This document shows positions 9,397 through 19,910 of a DNA stretch of 64,000 nt, piece by piece. The stretch's first letter is position 1. Every line of letters begins with the position of its first letter. This DNA comes from Paenibacillus albus. Its GTDB lineage: Bacteria; Bacillota; Bacilli; Paenibacillales; Paenibacillaceae. Location: NCBI RefSeq assembly GCF_003952225.1, contig NZ_CP034437.1, forward strand, positions 4,664,501 through 4,728,500. The letters run 5' to 3'. The notes under the pieces are model-generated. The model did not search any database, had not been told where the DNA came from, and saw only the letters and a list, made by a program, of their open reading frames with translations. The position numbers were made by a program, and so were the translations under genes.

Positions 9397-10812
9397 TTAT
9401 TTGGAGATCGCGTGGATCGGGTGACCAAGCGCAACTTCAGCTGCATCAAGAACGATCTCGCCAAGCGTTGGGTGAGCATGAATCGTCAGAGCGATATCTT
9501 CAAGCGTTGCGCCCATTTCGATTGCAAGGCCAAGCTCGGAAATCATGTTCGAAGCTTCGATACCGGCGATTTGCGCGCCAAGCACGAGGCCGTTGTCCGC
9601 GTCAGCGATGATTTTCACGAAGCCTTCGTTTACGCCAAGGGACAATGCGCGTCCGTTGATGTTGAACGGGAACTTGCCAACCTTCACGTTGTAGCCTTTT
9701 TCCTTCGCTTCTTTCTCGCTGTATCCAACGCTCGAAAGCTCTGGATCGGAGAACACAACAAGCGGAATGCACTTGTAGTCAACCGTGCTCGGTTGTCCAG
9801 CAATTACTTCAGCAGCTACGCGGCCTTCGTACATCGCTTTGTGAGCAAGCGCAGGGCCTGCAACGATGTCGCCGATTGCGAAGATGTGAGGAATGCTAGT
9901 GCGGCATTGGTGATCCGTTTCGATCATACCGCGGTCAGTCATCTTAACGCCGATCATGTCAAGACCAAGCTCACCGTCTGTGTTTGGACGACGGCCAACG
10001 GTTACGAGCAGGTAATCTGCTGTAACTTGCTTGTCTTCGCCGTTAACTGTGTAAGTTACAGTTACGTCGTTCTCGGTTTGTGTCGCGCTCTTCGCTTGTG
10101 CGCCAGTTACGATCTCTGTCTTCGAAGCTTTCAGCTTCTTCGCTACGAGTGAAGACATGTCGTTATCAAAGCCTGGTAGGATTTGATCCGAACCTTCGAT
10201 AACTGTAACTTGCGTGCCGAAGCGAGCGTACATTTGGCCAAGCTCAACGCCGATGTAGCCGCCGCCGATAACAACGAGGCTCTTCGGAATTTCAGGCAGG
10301 CTTAGCGCTTCTGTCGAGGACACGATGCGGCCGCCATAAGGGAATGCTTTCAGCTCGATTGGACGCGAGCCAGTCGCGATAATGCAATGCTTGAAACGGT
10401 AACGCGGAGCTTCTTGTTCATTGAAGACACGCGCTTCGTTCTCGTTAATGAACATCGCTTCACCGCTGAAGAATTGGATCTTGTTCGCTTTAAGCAGGGC
10501 GCCAACGCCGCCAGTCAATTTCTTAACGACGCCGTTCTTGAACTCCTGCACTTTGCTCCATTCCACTTTCACATCGGATGCCGTGATACCGAAGGAAGAA
10601 GCGTGGTTGATGGATTCATATTGGTGCGACGCGGAAATGAGCGCCTTGGACGGAATGCAGCCAACGTTCAAGCAAACGCCGCCTGTGTACTGCTTATCTA
10701 CAACGAGTACGCTTTGACCAAGCTGAGCGGCACGAATTGCCGCAACATAGCCACCTGGGCCAGCGCCGATAACGAGCAAATCAATATCTAGTGAAGCATC
10801 TCCTACTACCAT
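9397..10812 (-). CDS. pdhD: dihydrolipoyl dehydrogenase (PDH E3)
   Basis: A 471-residue FAD disulfide reductase that reoxidises the lipoyl arms of E2, passing electrons to NAD+. Visible are the FAD fold DLLVIGAGPGGYVAAIRAAQ, the redox-active disulfide GGVCLNVGCIPSKAL, the NAD fold LVVIGGGYIGVELGQ, the FAD-binding IFAIGDIVAGPALAHKA, and the C-terminal catalytic HAHPTLGE, whose His-Glu acts as base in the partner subunit. I chose ATG 10812 with GGAGG nine bases upstream; the ribosome site overlaps the end of pdhC, four bases away. It is the last gene of the operon. Confidence 0.97.
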   Translation of the reverse strand: MVVGDASLDIDLLVIGAGPGGYVAAIRAAQLGQSVLVVDKQYTGGVCLNVGCIPSKALISASHQYESINHASSFGITASDVKVEWSKVQEFKNGVVKKLTGGVGALLKANKIQFFSGEAMFINENEARVFNEQEAPRYRFKHCIIATGSRPIELKAFPYGGRIVSSTEALSLPEIPKSLVVIGGGYIGVELGQMYARFGTQVTVIEGSDQILPGFDNDMSSLVAKKLKASKTEIVTGAQAKSATQTENDVTVTYTVNGEDKQVTADYLLVTVGRRPNTDGELGLDMIGVKMTDRGMIETDHQCRTSIPHIFAIGDIVAGPALAHKAMYEGRVAAEVIAGQPSTVDYKCIPLVVFSDPELSSVGYSEKEAKEKGYNVKVGKFPFNINGRALSLGVNEGFVKIIADADNGLVLGAQIAGIEASNMISELGLAIEMGATLEDIALTIHAHPTLGEIVLDAAEVALGHPIHAISK

Positions 10813-10816
10813 CGTT

Positions 10817-12154
10817 TTAAACCTCCATAACAAGTAATTGCGGATCAGCAAGCAGCTGTTTAATGTAGTTCATGAAGTTTTGAGCTGTTGCGCCGTCGAT
10901 GAGGCGGTGGTCAAAACTTAGGGAAAGAGCCATTACAGAAGCTGGGACGATCGCACCATTCTTCACAACCGGCTTCTCGGAAATACGGCCTGTACCCAAG
11001 ATGGCAACTTCAGGGAAGTTGATCACTGGAGTAAAGAACATACCGCCTGCGGAACCGATGTTCGTGATGCTAATTGTGCTGCCTCTCATCTCAGTTGGCG
11101 TCAGCTTGCCGTCGCGGCCGCGTGTTGCCAAGTCTTTGATGGCGTCAGCAACCATCCACACGTTCTTGCGATCAGCATCGTGGATAACGGGAACGATGAG
11201 GCCGTTGTCCGTATCTGTTGCGATACCGATATTGTAGTATTTCTTGTACACGATCTCTTGCTTCTCTTCATCAAGCATCGCGTTCATGATTGGGAACTGA
11301 CGGCAAGCCGCTACGAGTGCTTTCACGATGAATGGCAGGTAAGTCAGCTTAACGCCTTTCTTCTCAGCCATAGGCTTCGCTTTCGTGCGGAGCTCAACTA
11401 GCGCTGTTACATCCACTTCGTCCATGATTGTAACGTGAGGCGCTGTATATACCGATTTCACCATTGCGTTCGCAATCGCTTTACGGATACCTTTGAACGG
11501 TACGCGCTCTTCAACGCGATCGCCAACCACTACAGTTGCCGATGAGGTAGCTGCTGCTTTCGCTTCGCTTGCAGCTGGAGCTTCAGCTACTGTACCTGCT
11601 GCTGCTTGAGCTACTGCGCCGCCGCCTGCTGCGAATGCGTTGATATCTTCACGAGTGATACGGCCATTCTTGCCCGAGCCCGCAACTGCGCTGATATCTA
11701 CGCCTTTCTCGCGAGCATATTTGCGCACGCTTGGTGTTGCAAGCACAAGGCCGCCTGCTGCTTTAGCAGGAGCTGGTGCTGGCACTGCTGCAGGAGCTGG
11801 CGCTGCCGCCGGAGCTGCTGCTTGTGCCGGCGCAGGTGCTGCTGGAGCAGCCGCCGCAGGCGCTGGAGTGCTGTGGCTGTCGCCAGCTGGTGCCGCTTGC
11901 TCAGGCAATTCGCCTTCCGCGTCGATAATCGCAACGATATCGCCGACGTGGCATACTTGACCGTCCTTCACGAGCACTTCAAGCACTTTGCCGTTTACAG
12001 GACAAGGAACTTCAACGATCGCCTTGTCATTCTGCACTTCCATGATAATATCTTCATCCGTTACCGTAGCACTCGGCGTAATGTGCATTTTGACGATTTC
12101 GCCTTCATGCAGACCTTCGCCGAGCTCTGGGAAACGATACTCGAATTTTGCCAC
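10817..12154 (-). CDS. pdhC: dihydrolipoyllysine acetyltransferase (PDH E2)
   Basis: A 445-residue E2 core subunit. The single N-terminal lipoyl domain carries the lipoylated lysine in [12 protein letters not shown] (about residue 44). An Ala/Pro-rich flexible linker follows (about residues 85-135), then the peripheral subunit-binding domain ([20 protein letters not shown]...GRITREDI), a second Ala-rich linker, and the catalytic acetyltransferase domain ending in [10 protein letters not shown], the HxxxDG active site. It transfers acetyl from lipoate to CoA. It follows pdhB by about 35 bases. Confidence 0.97.
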   Translation of the reverse strand: MAKFEYRFPELGEGLHEGEIVKMHITPSATVTDEDIIMEVQNDKAIVEVPCPVNGKVLEVLVKDGQVCHVGDIVAIIDAEGELPEQAAPAGDSHSTPAPAAAAPAAPAPAQAAAPAAAPAPAAVPAPAPAKAAGGLVLATPSVRKYAREKGVDISAVAGSGKNGRITREDINAFAAGGGAVAQAAAGTVAEAPAASEAKAAATSSATVVVGDRVEERVPFKGIRKAIANAMVKSVYTAPHVTIMDEVDVTALVELRTKAKPMAEKKGVKLTYLPFIVKALVAACRQFPIMNAMLDEEKQEIVYKKYYNIGIATDTDNGLIVPVIHDADRKNVWMVADAIKDLATRGRDGKLTPTEMRGSTISITNIGSAGGMFFTPVINFPEVAILGTGRISEKPVVKNGAIVPASVMALSLSFDHRLIDGATAQNFMNYIKQLLADPQLLVMEV

Positions 12155-12189
12155 GTTCCGTGACCTCCTTCACAACCTGATGTCTATGA

Positions 12190-13167
12190 TTAAAAGTTCA
12201 ACACTTGATTAACGGCCTTAATAATCCGAGCCGGATTTGGCAGCCAAGCGTCTTCAACTTGTGCGAACGGATATACCGTGTCCGGACCAGCTACGCGGAG
12301 TACTGGCGCTTCCAGATGAAGAATCGCGTTTTCGTTGATTTGAGCAATGATTTCTGCTGCTGCGCCGGACGTTTTTTGTGCTTCTTGCACAACAATCGCA
12401 CGGTTTGTCTTTTTAATCGAAGCTACGATTGTGTCGATATCGAGCGGAAGCAATGTGCGAAGGTCGATAACCTCAGCCTTCACGCCGCTTTTTTCGAGTT
12501 CCTCAGCAGCTTTAACCGCTGTGTGAACCATCAGGCCGTAAGCGATGATCGTAACATCGGAACCTTCGCGAACGACGTTCGCTTTGCCGATCTCGATTGT
12601 GTACGCCTCTTCAGGCACATCTTGACGGAAAGCATGGTACAAGTTCAGGTGCTCCATGAAGAAGACAGGGTCGTTGTCGCGGATCGCCGCTACAAGCAAA
12701 CCTTTCGCATCGTACGGGTTGGAAGGCACGATAACTTTGATACCAGGTGTTTGGATAGCCAAGCCTTCGAGCGAATCCGTGTGCAGCTCAGCCGCTTTAA
12801 CGCCGCCACCGAAAGGTGTACGGAATACGATTGGCGAGTTGTAACGGCCGCCGGAGCGGTAACGCATACGTGCTGCTTGGATAAACATTTGATCCATCGC
12901 TTCGTAGATGAAGCCGACGAATTGGATTTCCGCTACAGGACGGAAGCCTTGCAGCCCCATACCGACAGCCATACCAGCGATTGCAGATTCAGCAAGCGGT
13001 GTATCGAATACACGGTCTTCGCCGAACTCTCCTTGCAGTCCTTCAGTCGCACGGAATACGCCGCCGACCTTACCAACGTCTTCACCGAACACGTACACGT
13101 TCGGGTCATTCTTCAGCTCCACGCGCATTGCATCGCGGATCGCTTCTTTCATATTCATTTGAGCCAT
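12190..13167 (-). CDS. pdhB: pyruvate dehydrogenase E1 component, beta subunit
   Basis: A 325-residue E1-beta. The N-terminal pyrimidine-binding domain holds [19 protein letters not shown], with the Glu that activates thiamine diphosphate, and a C-terminal transketolase domain follows (about residues 195-325). With E1-alpha it decarboxylates pyruvate and acetylates the lipoyl arm of E2. It sits 41 bases downstream of pdhA, is complete, and shows none of the frame problems seen in pdhA. A long antisense ORF over this gene is a codon-bias shadow. Confidence 0.97.
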   Translation of the reverse strand: MAQMNMKEAIRDAMRVELKNDPNVYVFGEDVGKVGGVFRATEGLQGEFGEDRVFDTPLAESAIAGMAVGMGLQGFRPVAEIQFVGFIYEAMDQMFIQAARMRYRSGGRYNSPIVFRTPFGGGVKAAELHTDSLEGLAIQTPGIKVIVPSNPYDAKGLLVAAIRDNDPVFFMEHLNLYHAFRQDVPEEAYTIEIGKANVVREGSDVTIIAYGLMVHTAVKAAEELEKSGVKAEVIDLRTLLPLDIDTIVASIKKTNRAIVVQEAQKTSGAAAEIIAQINENAILHLEAPVLRVAGPDTVYPFAQVEDAWLPNPARIIKAVNQVLNF

Positions 13168-13208
13168 TGTCGCGAGTTCCTCCTTAGCTTGCTTCTGTTG
13201 TCATCCCA

Positions 13209-14358
<1,150 letters not shown>

Positions 14359-14567
14359 AGCATAAAACAGTATAAACCGTTGTATTTTGCAACATTTCAT
14401 CTATCATCCTGCCAAATTGTATATGTAACAGAACTATCAATGTACTAGTACAGGATAATACAACAGAGACGGTAACAGGAAACACTTGTCAAAACTGCAA
14501 TGAACCGCCTCCCTTTTGTTTACCCACAACACGTACAAACCATGCAAGGACAAAGGAGTTTTTATTC

Positions 14568-15311
14568 ATGACGGATGCACGTTATTTAAAAAGAACGATT
14601 GTGAAGGATGTCATATCAAGCCGCAATTTGCCGGAAGGCGAGCGGAATCTACGCATCTATTTGCCTCCAGGCTATAATGAGCTGCTTAGCTACCCTGTCG
14701 TCTATTGTCAGGACGGCGAACAATTCTTTAACTTCGGACGCATAGCGACAACGGCGAACCAGCTCATACTAGATGAAGGGATCGAGCCTTTCATCATTGT
14801 AGGCGTCGAGGTCGACATCGCGAACCGCACAGCAGAGTACGCACCTAATGGTAATCGCCATAACGGCTATGTGACTTTCTTCGGTGATGAGCTTATCCCG
14901 TACATTGAGTCCAAATATCCAGCTAGACGTGAGAGGAGCGCTCGAATTCTTGCCGGCGATTCACTGGGCGGAACGGTAAGTCTTCATATCGCCCTCGCTT
15001 ACCCGGATTTGTTCGATCAAGTTATTTCCTTGTCAGGCGCCTTTTATCCCGCTTCACGCGCAATTGTCGAGCTCGCTCCTGATCTAAGCCGGCTCTCTCT
15101 TTTCATGATCGTTGGCTTGCAAGAAACGGCGTTCAAATCCGACAGTGGCGCCATCTACGACTTTGTAGCTATTAACCGCGAGATGAAAGCGATCTTGGAG
15201 CACAAAGGAGCCCATATCAAATACAGCGAGCACAATGGCGACCATGTGTGGGGCTTCTGGCAGCAGCATATCCCGGATGCGCTTCGCACTTTTTTGCACG
15301 CAGAAGCTTAA
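14568..15311 (+). CDS. alpha/beta-hydrolase esterase (Fes/BesA-like)
   Basis: A 247-residue esterase of the alpha/beta-hydrolase fold. The nucleophile elbow is AGDSLGG (Ser about residue 128), the oxyanion region lies in YCQDGEQFF, and the likely catalytic His is in EHNGDHVWGFW near the C-terminus; the acid is probably the Asp or Glu in the following strand. The N-terminus RNLRIYLPPGY is typical of putative esterases related to enterochelin esterases and B. subtilis BesA. It has no signal peptide, so it acts in the cytoplasm. AAAGGAG lies nine bases before ATG 14568. It is one of the few plus-strand genes and is monocistronic, with its own terminator. The substrate is unknown. Confidence 0.8.
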   Translation: MTDARYLKRTIVKDVISSRNLPEGERNLRIYLPPGYNELLSYPVVYCQDGEQFFNFGRIATTANQLILDEGIEPFIIVGVEVDIANRTAEYAPNGNRHNGYVTFFGDELIPYIESKYPARRERSARILAGDSLGGTVSLHIALAYPDLFDQVISLSGAFYPASRAIVELAPDLSRLSLFMIVGLQETAFKSDSGAIYDFVAINREMKAILEHKGAHIKYSEHNGDHVWGFWQQHIPDALRTFLHAEA

Positions 15312-15326
15312 ATGAGAGCTTGTTTG

Positions 15327-15375
15327 AAATAGAAGAAGACCGCACTCCCTCTGGGAATACGGTCTTCTTCTATTT
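15327..15375. terminator. bidirectional terminator between esterase and tyrosine phosphatase
   Basis: AAATAGAAGAAGACCG (15327-15342) pairs with CGGTCTTCTTCTATTT (15360-15375) in a 16 bp perfect stem. It touches the stop codon of the phosphatase on the other strand. Confidence 0.85.
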
Positions 15376-15863
15376 TACTCCGATATAAGCTTGCTTTGCT
15401 CCGATGCGATTCGCTCAATCAGTCTCGCGCAGCCCTCGGATACCAATCCATACACCTCTTCGAAATTGCCTGTGTAATACGGATCCGGTACGTCTTTACT
15501 CGTCTGCTCCGGCAGTAAATCCATAAACTTGAACACCTTCGCATGGTTGTCCGACTTGCTGCCGAACAGCTGGCGCACATCACGCTCGTTGTTGCTGTCC
15601 ATACAGATGATATAGTCAAACGATTGATAATCCTGGATGAGCACCTGTCTCGCACGCATTCCTGAATACGAGATGCCATATTCGTCAAGCAGCTTCCTTG
15701 TGCCCTCATGAGGCGGCTTGCCAAGATGCCAATCACCGGTTCCGGCCGAATCAACTGCAATACGATCCTCCAGATGCTTTTCCTTCAATTGATGCCGAAA
15801 TACGGCCTCCGCCATCGGGGAGCGGCAAATGTTGCCCAGACATACAAACAATACGTTAATCAT
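15375..15863 (-). CDS. low-molecular-weight protein-tyrosine phosphatase
   Basis: A 162-residue LMW-PTP. The P-loop VCLGNICRSPMAEA (Cys about residue 8, Arg 14) sits at the N-terminus and the general acid Asp in VPDPYYTG near residue 125, which together define the family. It removes phosphate from tyrosine, or possibly arginine, of proteins. I chose ATG 15863 because the P-loop must lie near the N-terminus and AAAGGA is six bases upstream; the open frame runs further upstream without meaning. The start overlaps the end of the membrane-protein gene by eight bases, so the two are coupled. Confidence 0.95.
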   Translation of the reverse strand: MINVLFVCLGNICRSPMAEAVFRHQLKEKHLEDRIAVDSAGTGDWHLGKPPHEGTRKLLDEYGISYSGMRARQVLIQDYQSFDYIICMDSNNERDVRQLFGSKSDNHAKVFKFMDLLPEQTSKDVPDPYYTGNFEEVYGLVSEGCARLIERIASEQSKLISE

Positions 15864-16557
15864 GTTGTTTCCTTTCGGCTTGCTCTTGATTTGCAGCGGC
15901 AGCTCTCTTCTCATCGGTGTGAACCGATTGAGCCAGCGCATATTTCAATGACCGGCGCGGTAAACGCCAGTTATAGTGAACGGACAGCATTCGGAATACA
16001 ATAACGATCACGAATAAGATTAGCAGCTGCGCCGGTGTATGGAACCAGCCTAAGCTGATGACAGCACCTGCCGCCATTGCCCACACGGCATAGATCTCGT
16101 CCCGCAGCACGAGCGGCTTCCTGCCTGCAAGCACATCGCGGATCATGCCGCCGCCAATCCCTGTCAGCATAGCTGCTACCATGACTGCACTTAACGGATA
16201 CTTGCCGGCTGCATACAGCGCCCCTTGAATCGCAAAGGCTGATAAGCCGATGGCGTCGAAGAACGCTTCACTCTTCTTCCACGTCTTGAGCCATCTGACC
16301 GGTAAAATAAATGCGACTGTCATCGCAATAACCGCCGTCTTCAGCAGCATCCCCTGCGTCCAGATCGTCGGGATCGGCACGCCGATGAGCAGATTGCGAA
16401 TAACCCCTCCACCAAAAGCCGTTACTAGACCGAGCACATACACACCCAAAATATCATACTCTTCTTCCATCGCCACGATGGCACCACTCACAGCGAACGC
16501 TATCGTCCCTATAATGCTGAATACCGTGAAAATATCCATGTCCATCTGAATATTCAT
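15856..16557 (-). CDS. TRIC/UPF0126-type trimeric cation channel protein
   Basis: A 233-residue integral membrane protein with about seven hydrophobic segments arranged as two repeats. The glycine-rich repeat motifs LVTAFGGGVIRNLLIGVPIP and MLTGIGGGMIRDVLAG are the hallmark of the TRIC/UPF0126 (YvgT/YicG-like) family, which forms trimeric potassium-permeable channels. A soluble, charged C-terminal tail of about 35 residues follows. Substrate and physiological role in bacteria are not settled. It is co-transcribed with the downstream tyrosine phosphatase and is divergent from thiN. Confidence 0.85.
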   Translation of the reverse strand: MNIQMDMDIFTVFSIIGTIAFAVSGAIVAMEEEYDILGVYVLGLVTAFGGGVIRNLLIGVPIPTIWTQGMLLKTAVIAMTVAFILPVRWLKTWKKSEAFFDAIGLSAFAIQGALYAAGKYPLSAVMVAAMLTGIGGGMIRDVLAGRKPLVLRDEIYAVWAMAAGAVISLGWFHTPAQLLILFVIVIVFRMLSVHYNWRLPRRSLKYALAQSVHTDEKRAAAANQEQAERKQHD

Positions 16558-16754
16558 CCCATAAATGCCCCCGCGTGTCTCTCTGATTCATAATCCTTAC
16601 TCATTGTAGCCGCGGACTTCGTATTCTTCAAGCATTACCTTCATTCATTATGACCGAATCTCACGCTAGTCAACGCAGGTCAAACAGAAGTATACTGGCT
16701 AAAGCGAAAATAGTAAAACGTAGATCTTATATCGAAAGGCTGGCAAATGGAGCA

Positions 16755-17399
16755 ATGGAGCATACACGCATCATTATTTTTACCGGTGGCCGTCTGGGCC
16801 AATGGGCGCTTGATCTCATCGAAGACGGCGATCTATTGATCGGTGCGGATGCAGGAGCACTCTTCCTCGCAGATAACGGGTATAGACCGAGCATCTCGCT
16901 TGGTGATTTCGACTCGGTGACGCCAGAGCAGCTTGCTTTCATTCGCGCGATGAGCGGTGAAACGCATGATTACGATCCGATTGATAAAGATTACACCGAT
17001 ACGGAGCTTGCATGGCGTATGGCTTTATCCCGCAATCCCCAGAACATTGTAATGGTAGGCGCGCTTGGCACTCGCTTCGATCACTCTCTTGCGAACGTGC
17101 ATTTGCTTCGGATGGCGCAGCAGCAAGGCATAACGGCCTCGATACGGGACGAGCACAACTGTATCCAGCTAGCAGCCGCAGGAATACTTAATGTCGTAAA
17201 TGAAGGCTATACCTACATCTCACTTCTACCTCTGACAGAGCGAGTATCGGGCATCACATTGACCGGATTCCAATACCCACTGCAAGGTGCAACACTAGAG
17301 ATCGGACAGTCTCTCGGGATTAGCAATAAACTGCTCGGCGAGCAAGGTGCAATTGAGGTGCGAGATGGGCTGCTTCTTGTAATTGAGAGCCGGGATTAG
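16755..17399 (+). CDS. thiN: thiamine diphosphokinase
   Basis: A 214-residue enzyme that transfers a diphosphate from ATP to thiamine, giving the cofactor used by PDH and transketolase. Family features are IIIFTGGRLGQWAL, the acidic SLGDFDSVTPEQ motif, DKDYTDTELAW, and GALGTRFDHSLANVHLL, which carry the ATP- and metal-binding residues. ATG 16755 gives the usual N-terminus, but the ribosome site is poor (GGAG only two bases away, AAAGG further off), so the start is uncertain; the open frame extends to 16650. No TPP riboswitch is seen in front, in keeping with a salvage or housekeeping role. Confidence 0.92.
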   Translation: MEHTRIIIFTGGRLGQWALDLIEDGDLLIGADAGALFLADNGYRPSISLGDFDSVTPEQLAFIRAMSGETHDYDPIDKDYTDTELAWRMALSRNPQNIVMVGALGTRFDHSLANVHLLRMAQQQGITASIRDEHNCIQLAAAGILNVVNEGYTYISLLPLTERVSGITLTGFQYPLQGATLEIGQSLGISNKLLGEQGAIEVRDGLLLVIESRD

Positions 17400-17415
17400 C
17401 ATGCACCACGAGGAG

Positions 17416-17463
17416 AAACAGCCAGTTCCGCCACGATGGTGCGAGGGAACTGGCTGTTTTTTT
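17416..17463 (+). terminator. rho-independent terminator of thiN
   Basis: AAACAGCCAGTTCC (17416-17429) pairs with GGAACTGGCTGTTT (17446-17459), followed by T4 or more on the plus strand. The convergent MutS2-like gene ends 20 bases on and may use the same stem. Confidence 0.9.
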
Positions 17464-17483
17464 ACACACGTTAAGGTATGCGA

Positions 17484-19469
17484 TTACCCTTTTTGTTCGT
17501 CCGGCGGAGATACGATTGTCAGTCCCGGCACATATTTGCGTTTCATCTGATGGCGAACTTTGCGGTTCTCCTTCGATTCGAACACGATATCCATATCGTA
17601 CTCGCCTTCTGGATACAGCTGCTTACTTGGGATATAGAGCGATAGCCGTTTGCGATTGAAGGTCATCTTCGTCTTCTGCACTTGAACGATGACGTCCCCG
17701 CGTTCATTCGCCGTCTGATACACAATTCCGGTTCGTTTCAGCGGATAGATCCACACGCAATCTCCGACTTCAAAAGGCTTCTTCGACGCCCCTTCCTGTT
17801 CGCCCTCACTTGCGTTGGAAGTAGTCGTCTCCCGCTTAACCTTCTTTGGTCTTTCCTTTGCTGGCTTCATCACCTCGACATCCCATTCAAGCTCTTCTTC
17901 GACACTCTGAGCGACATTCATTTCGCTGCCTGCTGCAGCTCGCGCATTCGCCTTAAGCCGCTCTTCAGCACGCTGAACCACCTTCTCCGGTAAGCCGAAC
18001 CTTCTTGCGATTGCAAGTGCGTAGCTATCCCCTGCCTCGCCAACCTCTAGCTGATAGATTGGCTTCAACGTCTCAGCGTCGAATGCCATTCGTGCGTTTG
18101 TGCAGCCTTTCGTACGAGCGGCAAATCGTTTAATTTCGTTAAAATGCGTCGTTGCAGCGACAAGCGAGCCCCGCTGAAGCAGCTCTTCAAGAACCGCAAT
18201 GGCGAGCGCTATGCCTTCGCCCGGGTCCGTTCCGGCTGCCAACTCATCGAGCAGAATGAGCGATCTAGCATTCGCACTGCGCAGCATTTCGCTAAGACAG
18301 TCCATATGCGCGGAGAACGTGCTGAGCGACTGTTCGATGCTCTGACCGTCTCCGACATCGGCTTGAATCGACTGGAAGAGGCCGAGCTCCGTTCCTGGCT
18401 GCGCAGGGATAAGCAGACCCGATTGTGTCATAAGTGCAAACAAGCCGATGGTTTTGAGCGCTACCGTCTTGCCCCCGGTATTAGGCCCCGTAATAATGAG
18501 CTGGCGCCAATCGCCGCCGATCTCAACCGTAAGGGGCACAGCCTTCTCGCCTAGCAGCGGATGGCGCGCTCCGACAAGACGCACATAAGGTTTATCCGCA
18601 ATTGCAGCTGCAATGCCGTTATAGGTGCGGCCCAGCTTTCCTCTTGCGAAGATGAAATCAAACGATGCCATCGCTTCAACATTCCATTTCAGTTTATGGC
18701 CTTGCTCCTCTGCAAGATCCGACAGCTGTGACAAGATTGCCGTCCTCTCCCGCTCCTCCTCCGATTTCCACATCTGCCACTCGACTTGCAGATCGGCGAC
18801 ATCGACCGGCTCTACGAACAGCGTCTGGCCACTTGCCGATTCGTCCCATACCGTGCCCGGCACTTGCTTGCGGAGCTCCCTCTTCACAGGCAGAACATAG
18901 TGGCCATTCCTCTTACTAACAAGCGGATCTTGCAGCGCAGACTTGTATTTGCCAAGCAGCTGGTTCAGCTTACGCTCGATCCGATCCTCTGCAACAGCCA
19001 ATTGTCTGCGAATATCGCCTAGCTCAGGCGATGCTTGATCAGTCAATACGCCATGCCGGATGCAGCGGTCCAGTTCTTGCAGAAGCTCTGGGCAATCATG
19101 CATGGAATCGGCGTAGCTGCTAATCGTCGGGGCCGTCATTTGCTTGCTTGCCATGTATCTCTTCATCTGGGCGACTGATGTAAGCCACACAGCTAAGCTG
19201 CCGAGCTCAAGCTCGGAGTAGATTTTGCCTTTGCCGAGCAAGGCCATGAAGGCTTCCATCCCTTCCATCGCTGAGATGGGGACGCTCGCTCCGGTTGCAA
19301 GCAATCTTACAGCCTCCGACGTCTCCGTCAGCCACGCAGTAACCTGACCTGCTTGCGCGCTAGGCTGATGCTTCTCAGCAAGTGCTTTTCCAGGTCCTGA
19401 TACGGTGTAAGAGAGCAGCATCGCCATGATTTTATCAAATTCTAATTTAGTCATTGTACGGTTATTCAT
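17484..19469 (-). CDS. MutS2-like ATPase lacking the C-terminal Smr domain
   Basis: A MutS-family ATPase of 661 residues. The core and clamp helices occupy the first ~300 residues; the ATPase has Walker A GPNTGGKTVALKT, a signature region DVGDGQSIEQSLSTFSAHM, Walker B LILLDELAAGTDPGEG and the TTHF switch. A charged linker follows, then a KOW-like beta region (FEVGDCVWIYPLKRTG). MutS2 proteins are normally about 780-790 residues and end in an Smr nuclease-like domain; that domain is absent here, the protein ending in VPGLTIVSPPDEQKG. B. subtilis MutS2 acts on collided ribosomes and in suppressing recombination; which role this form keeps is unknown. ATG 19469 is preferred; a TTG at 19493 is also in frame. 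Confidence 0.85.
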   Translation of the reverse strand: MNNRTMTKLEFDKIMAMLLSYTVSGPGKALAEKHQPSAQAGQVTAWLTETSEAVRLLATGASVPISAMEGMEAFMALLGKGKIYSELELGSLAVWLTSVAQMKRYMASKQMTAPTISSYADSMHDCPELLQELDRCIRHGVLTDQASPELGDIRRQLAVAEDRIERKLNQLLGKYKSALQDPLVSKRNGHYVLPVKRELRKQVPGTVWDESASGQTLFVEPVDVADLQVEWQMWKSEEERERTAILSQLSDLAEEQGHKLKWNVEAMASFDFIFARGKLGRTYNGIAAAIADKPYVRLVGARHPLLGEKAVPLTVEIGGDWRQLIITGPNTGGKTVALKTIGLFALMTQSGLLIPAQPGTELGLFQSIQADVGDGQSIEQSLSTFSAHMDCLSEMLRSANARSLILLDELAAGTDPGEGIALAIAVLEELLQRGSLVAATTHFNEIKRFAARTKGCTNARMAFDAETLKPIYQLEVGEAGDSYALAIARRFGLPEKVVQRAEERLKANARAAAGSEMNVAQSVEEELEWDVEVMKPAKERPKKVKRETTTSNASEGEQEGASKKPFEVGDCVWIYPLKRTGIVYQTANERGDVIVQVQKTKMTFNRKRLSLYIPSKQLYPEGEYDMDIVFESKENRKVRHQMKRKYVPGLTIVSPPDEQKG

Positions 19470-19508
19470 GGTCTTTGATCCATCCTTCGTCAATTAGAAT
19501 GTGAACAT

Positions 19509-19550
19509 AAAAAAACAGGGACGAGAAGCGCATCACGCTTCCCATCCCTG
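19509..19550 (-). terminator. strong terminator directly upstream of the MutS2-like gene
   Basis: Arms 19516-19530 and 19536-19550 pair over 15 bp without a mismatch if two or three G-T pairs are allowed, with a 5-base loop. On the minus strand the stem is followed by seven T. It lies about 40 bases before the MutS2-like start, so it faces transcripts heading into that gene: an attenuator or a second, tandem terminator. Confidence 0.8.
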
Positions 19551-19620
19551 TCTCATATAGACGGAAAATCCTCATTGACTCTCAACCTGCACCCCAATAG
19601 GGCAGATTGTAAGTACAATG

Positions 19621-19646
19621 AAAAAAGCGTGCTCCAAGAGCACGCT
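19621..19646 (-). terminator. terminator of the leader/ncRNA upstream of the MutS2-like gene
   Basis: AGCGTGCTC (19626-19634) pairs perfectly with GAGCACGCT (19638-19646) across a 3-base loop. On the minus strand it is followed by TTTTTT. Confidence 0.9.
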
Positions 19647-19874
19647 AATTTACCGTCCAGCAGGCGGAAATTGTCATGTTCTTAACTCATTGGTCGGCGT
19701 ATGCATGACAGCTTCACGAGGAAATAAACCTACGGACTAACCGCAAATTTAGAACAACGTTGAAAGTTGGTTTTGCAAAACGCCACTTGAAGCACTTCAG
19801 GCTCCAAGTCATATCCAATTTAGAAGTTAAGAACCATAACCGACATTAAAATTTCCCCTTACTGCTTTAAAGTT
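19621..19874 (-). ncRNA. candidate structured RNA: 6S-like sRNA or regulatory leader
   Basis: A region of about 254 bases with no long ORF, its own strong promoter and a terminator at its end. GTTCTTAACT (minus-strand form of 19825-19834) can pair with AGTTAAGAAC (minus-strand form of 19678-19687) over ten bases. Inside that, ATTGG/CCAAT, ATGAC/GTCAT and GCTTCA/TGAAGC extend a long irregular hairpin of about 160 bases. The shape (closing stem, asymmetric internal loop, long arm) fits 6S RNA. Against a plain sRNA, AAGGGG followed eight bases later by an 8-codon ORF (19820-19846, MSVMVLNF) overlaps the 5' arm, as in translation-sensing leaders. The family was not confirmed. Confidence 0.5.
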
Positions 19875-19880
19875 ACTTTT

Positions 19881-19910
19881 ACTATAGCTTTCCAGCCACT
19901 CCTAAGTCAA
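19881..19910 (-). promoter_or_regulatory. strong sigma-A promoter of the leader/ncRNA
   Basis: TTGACT (19905-19910) and TATAGT (19881-19886) are separated by 18 bases on the minus strand, in the gap downstream of the metallo-beta-lactamase-fold gene. Transcription should start near 19874. Confidence 0.8.

Noticed and set aside
16558..16754. TPP riboswitch before thiN
   Set aside because: The CTGAGA and GGAAC-like core of the TPP aptamer is not visible.
19621..19874. RNase P RNA or tmRNA
   Set aside because: The conserved ends and core of both RNAs are missing, and the region is too short.
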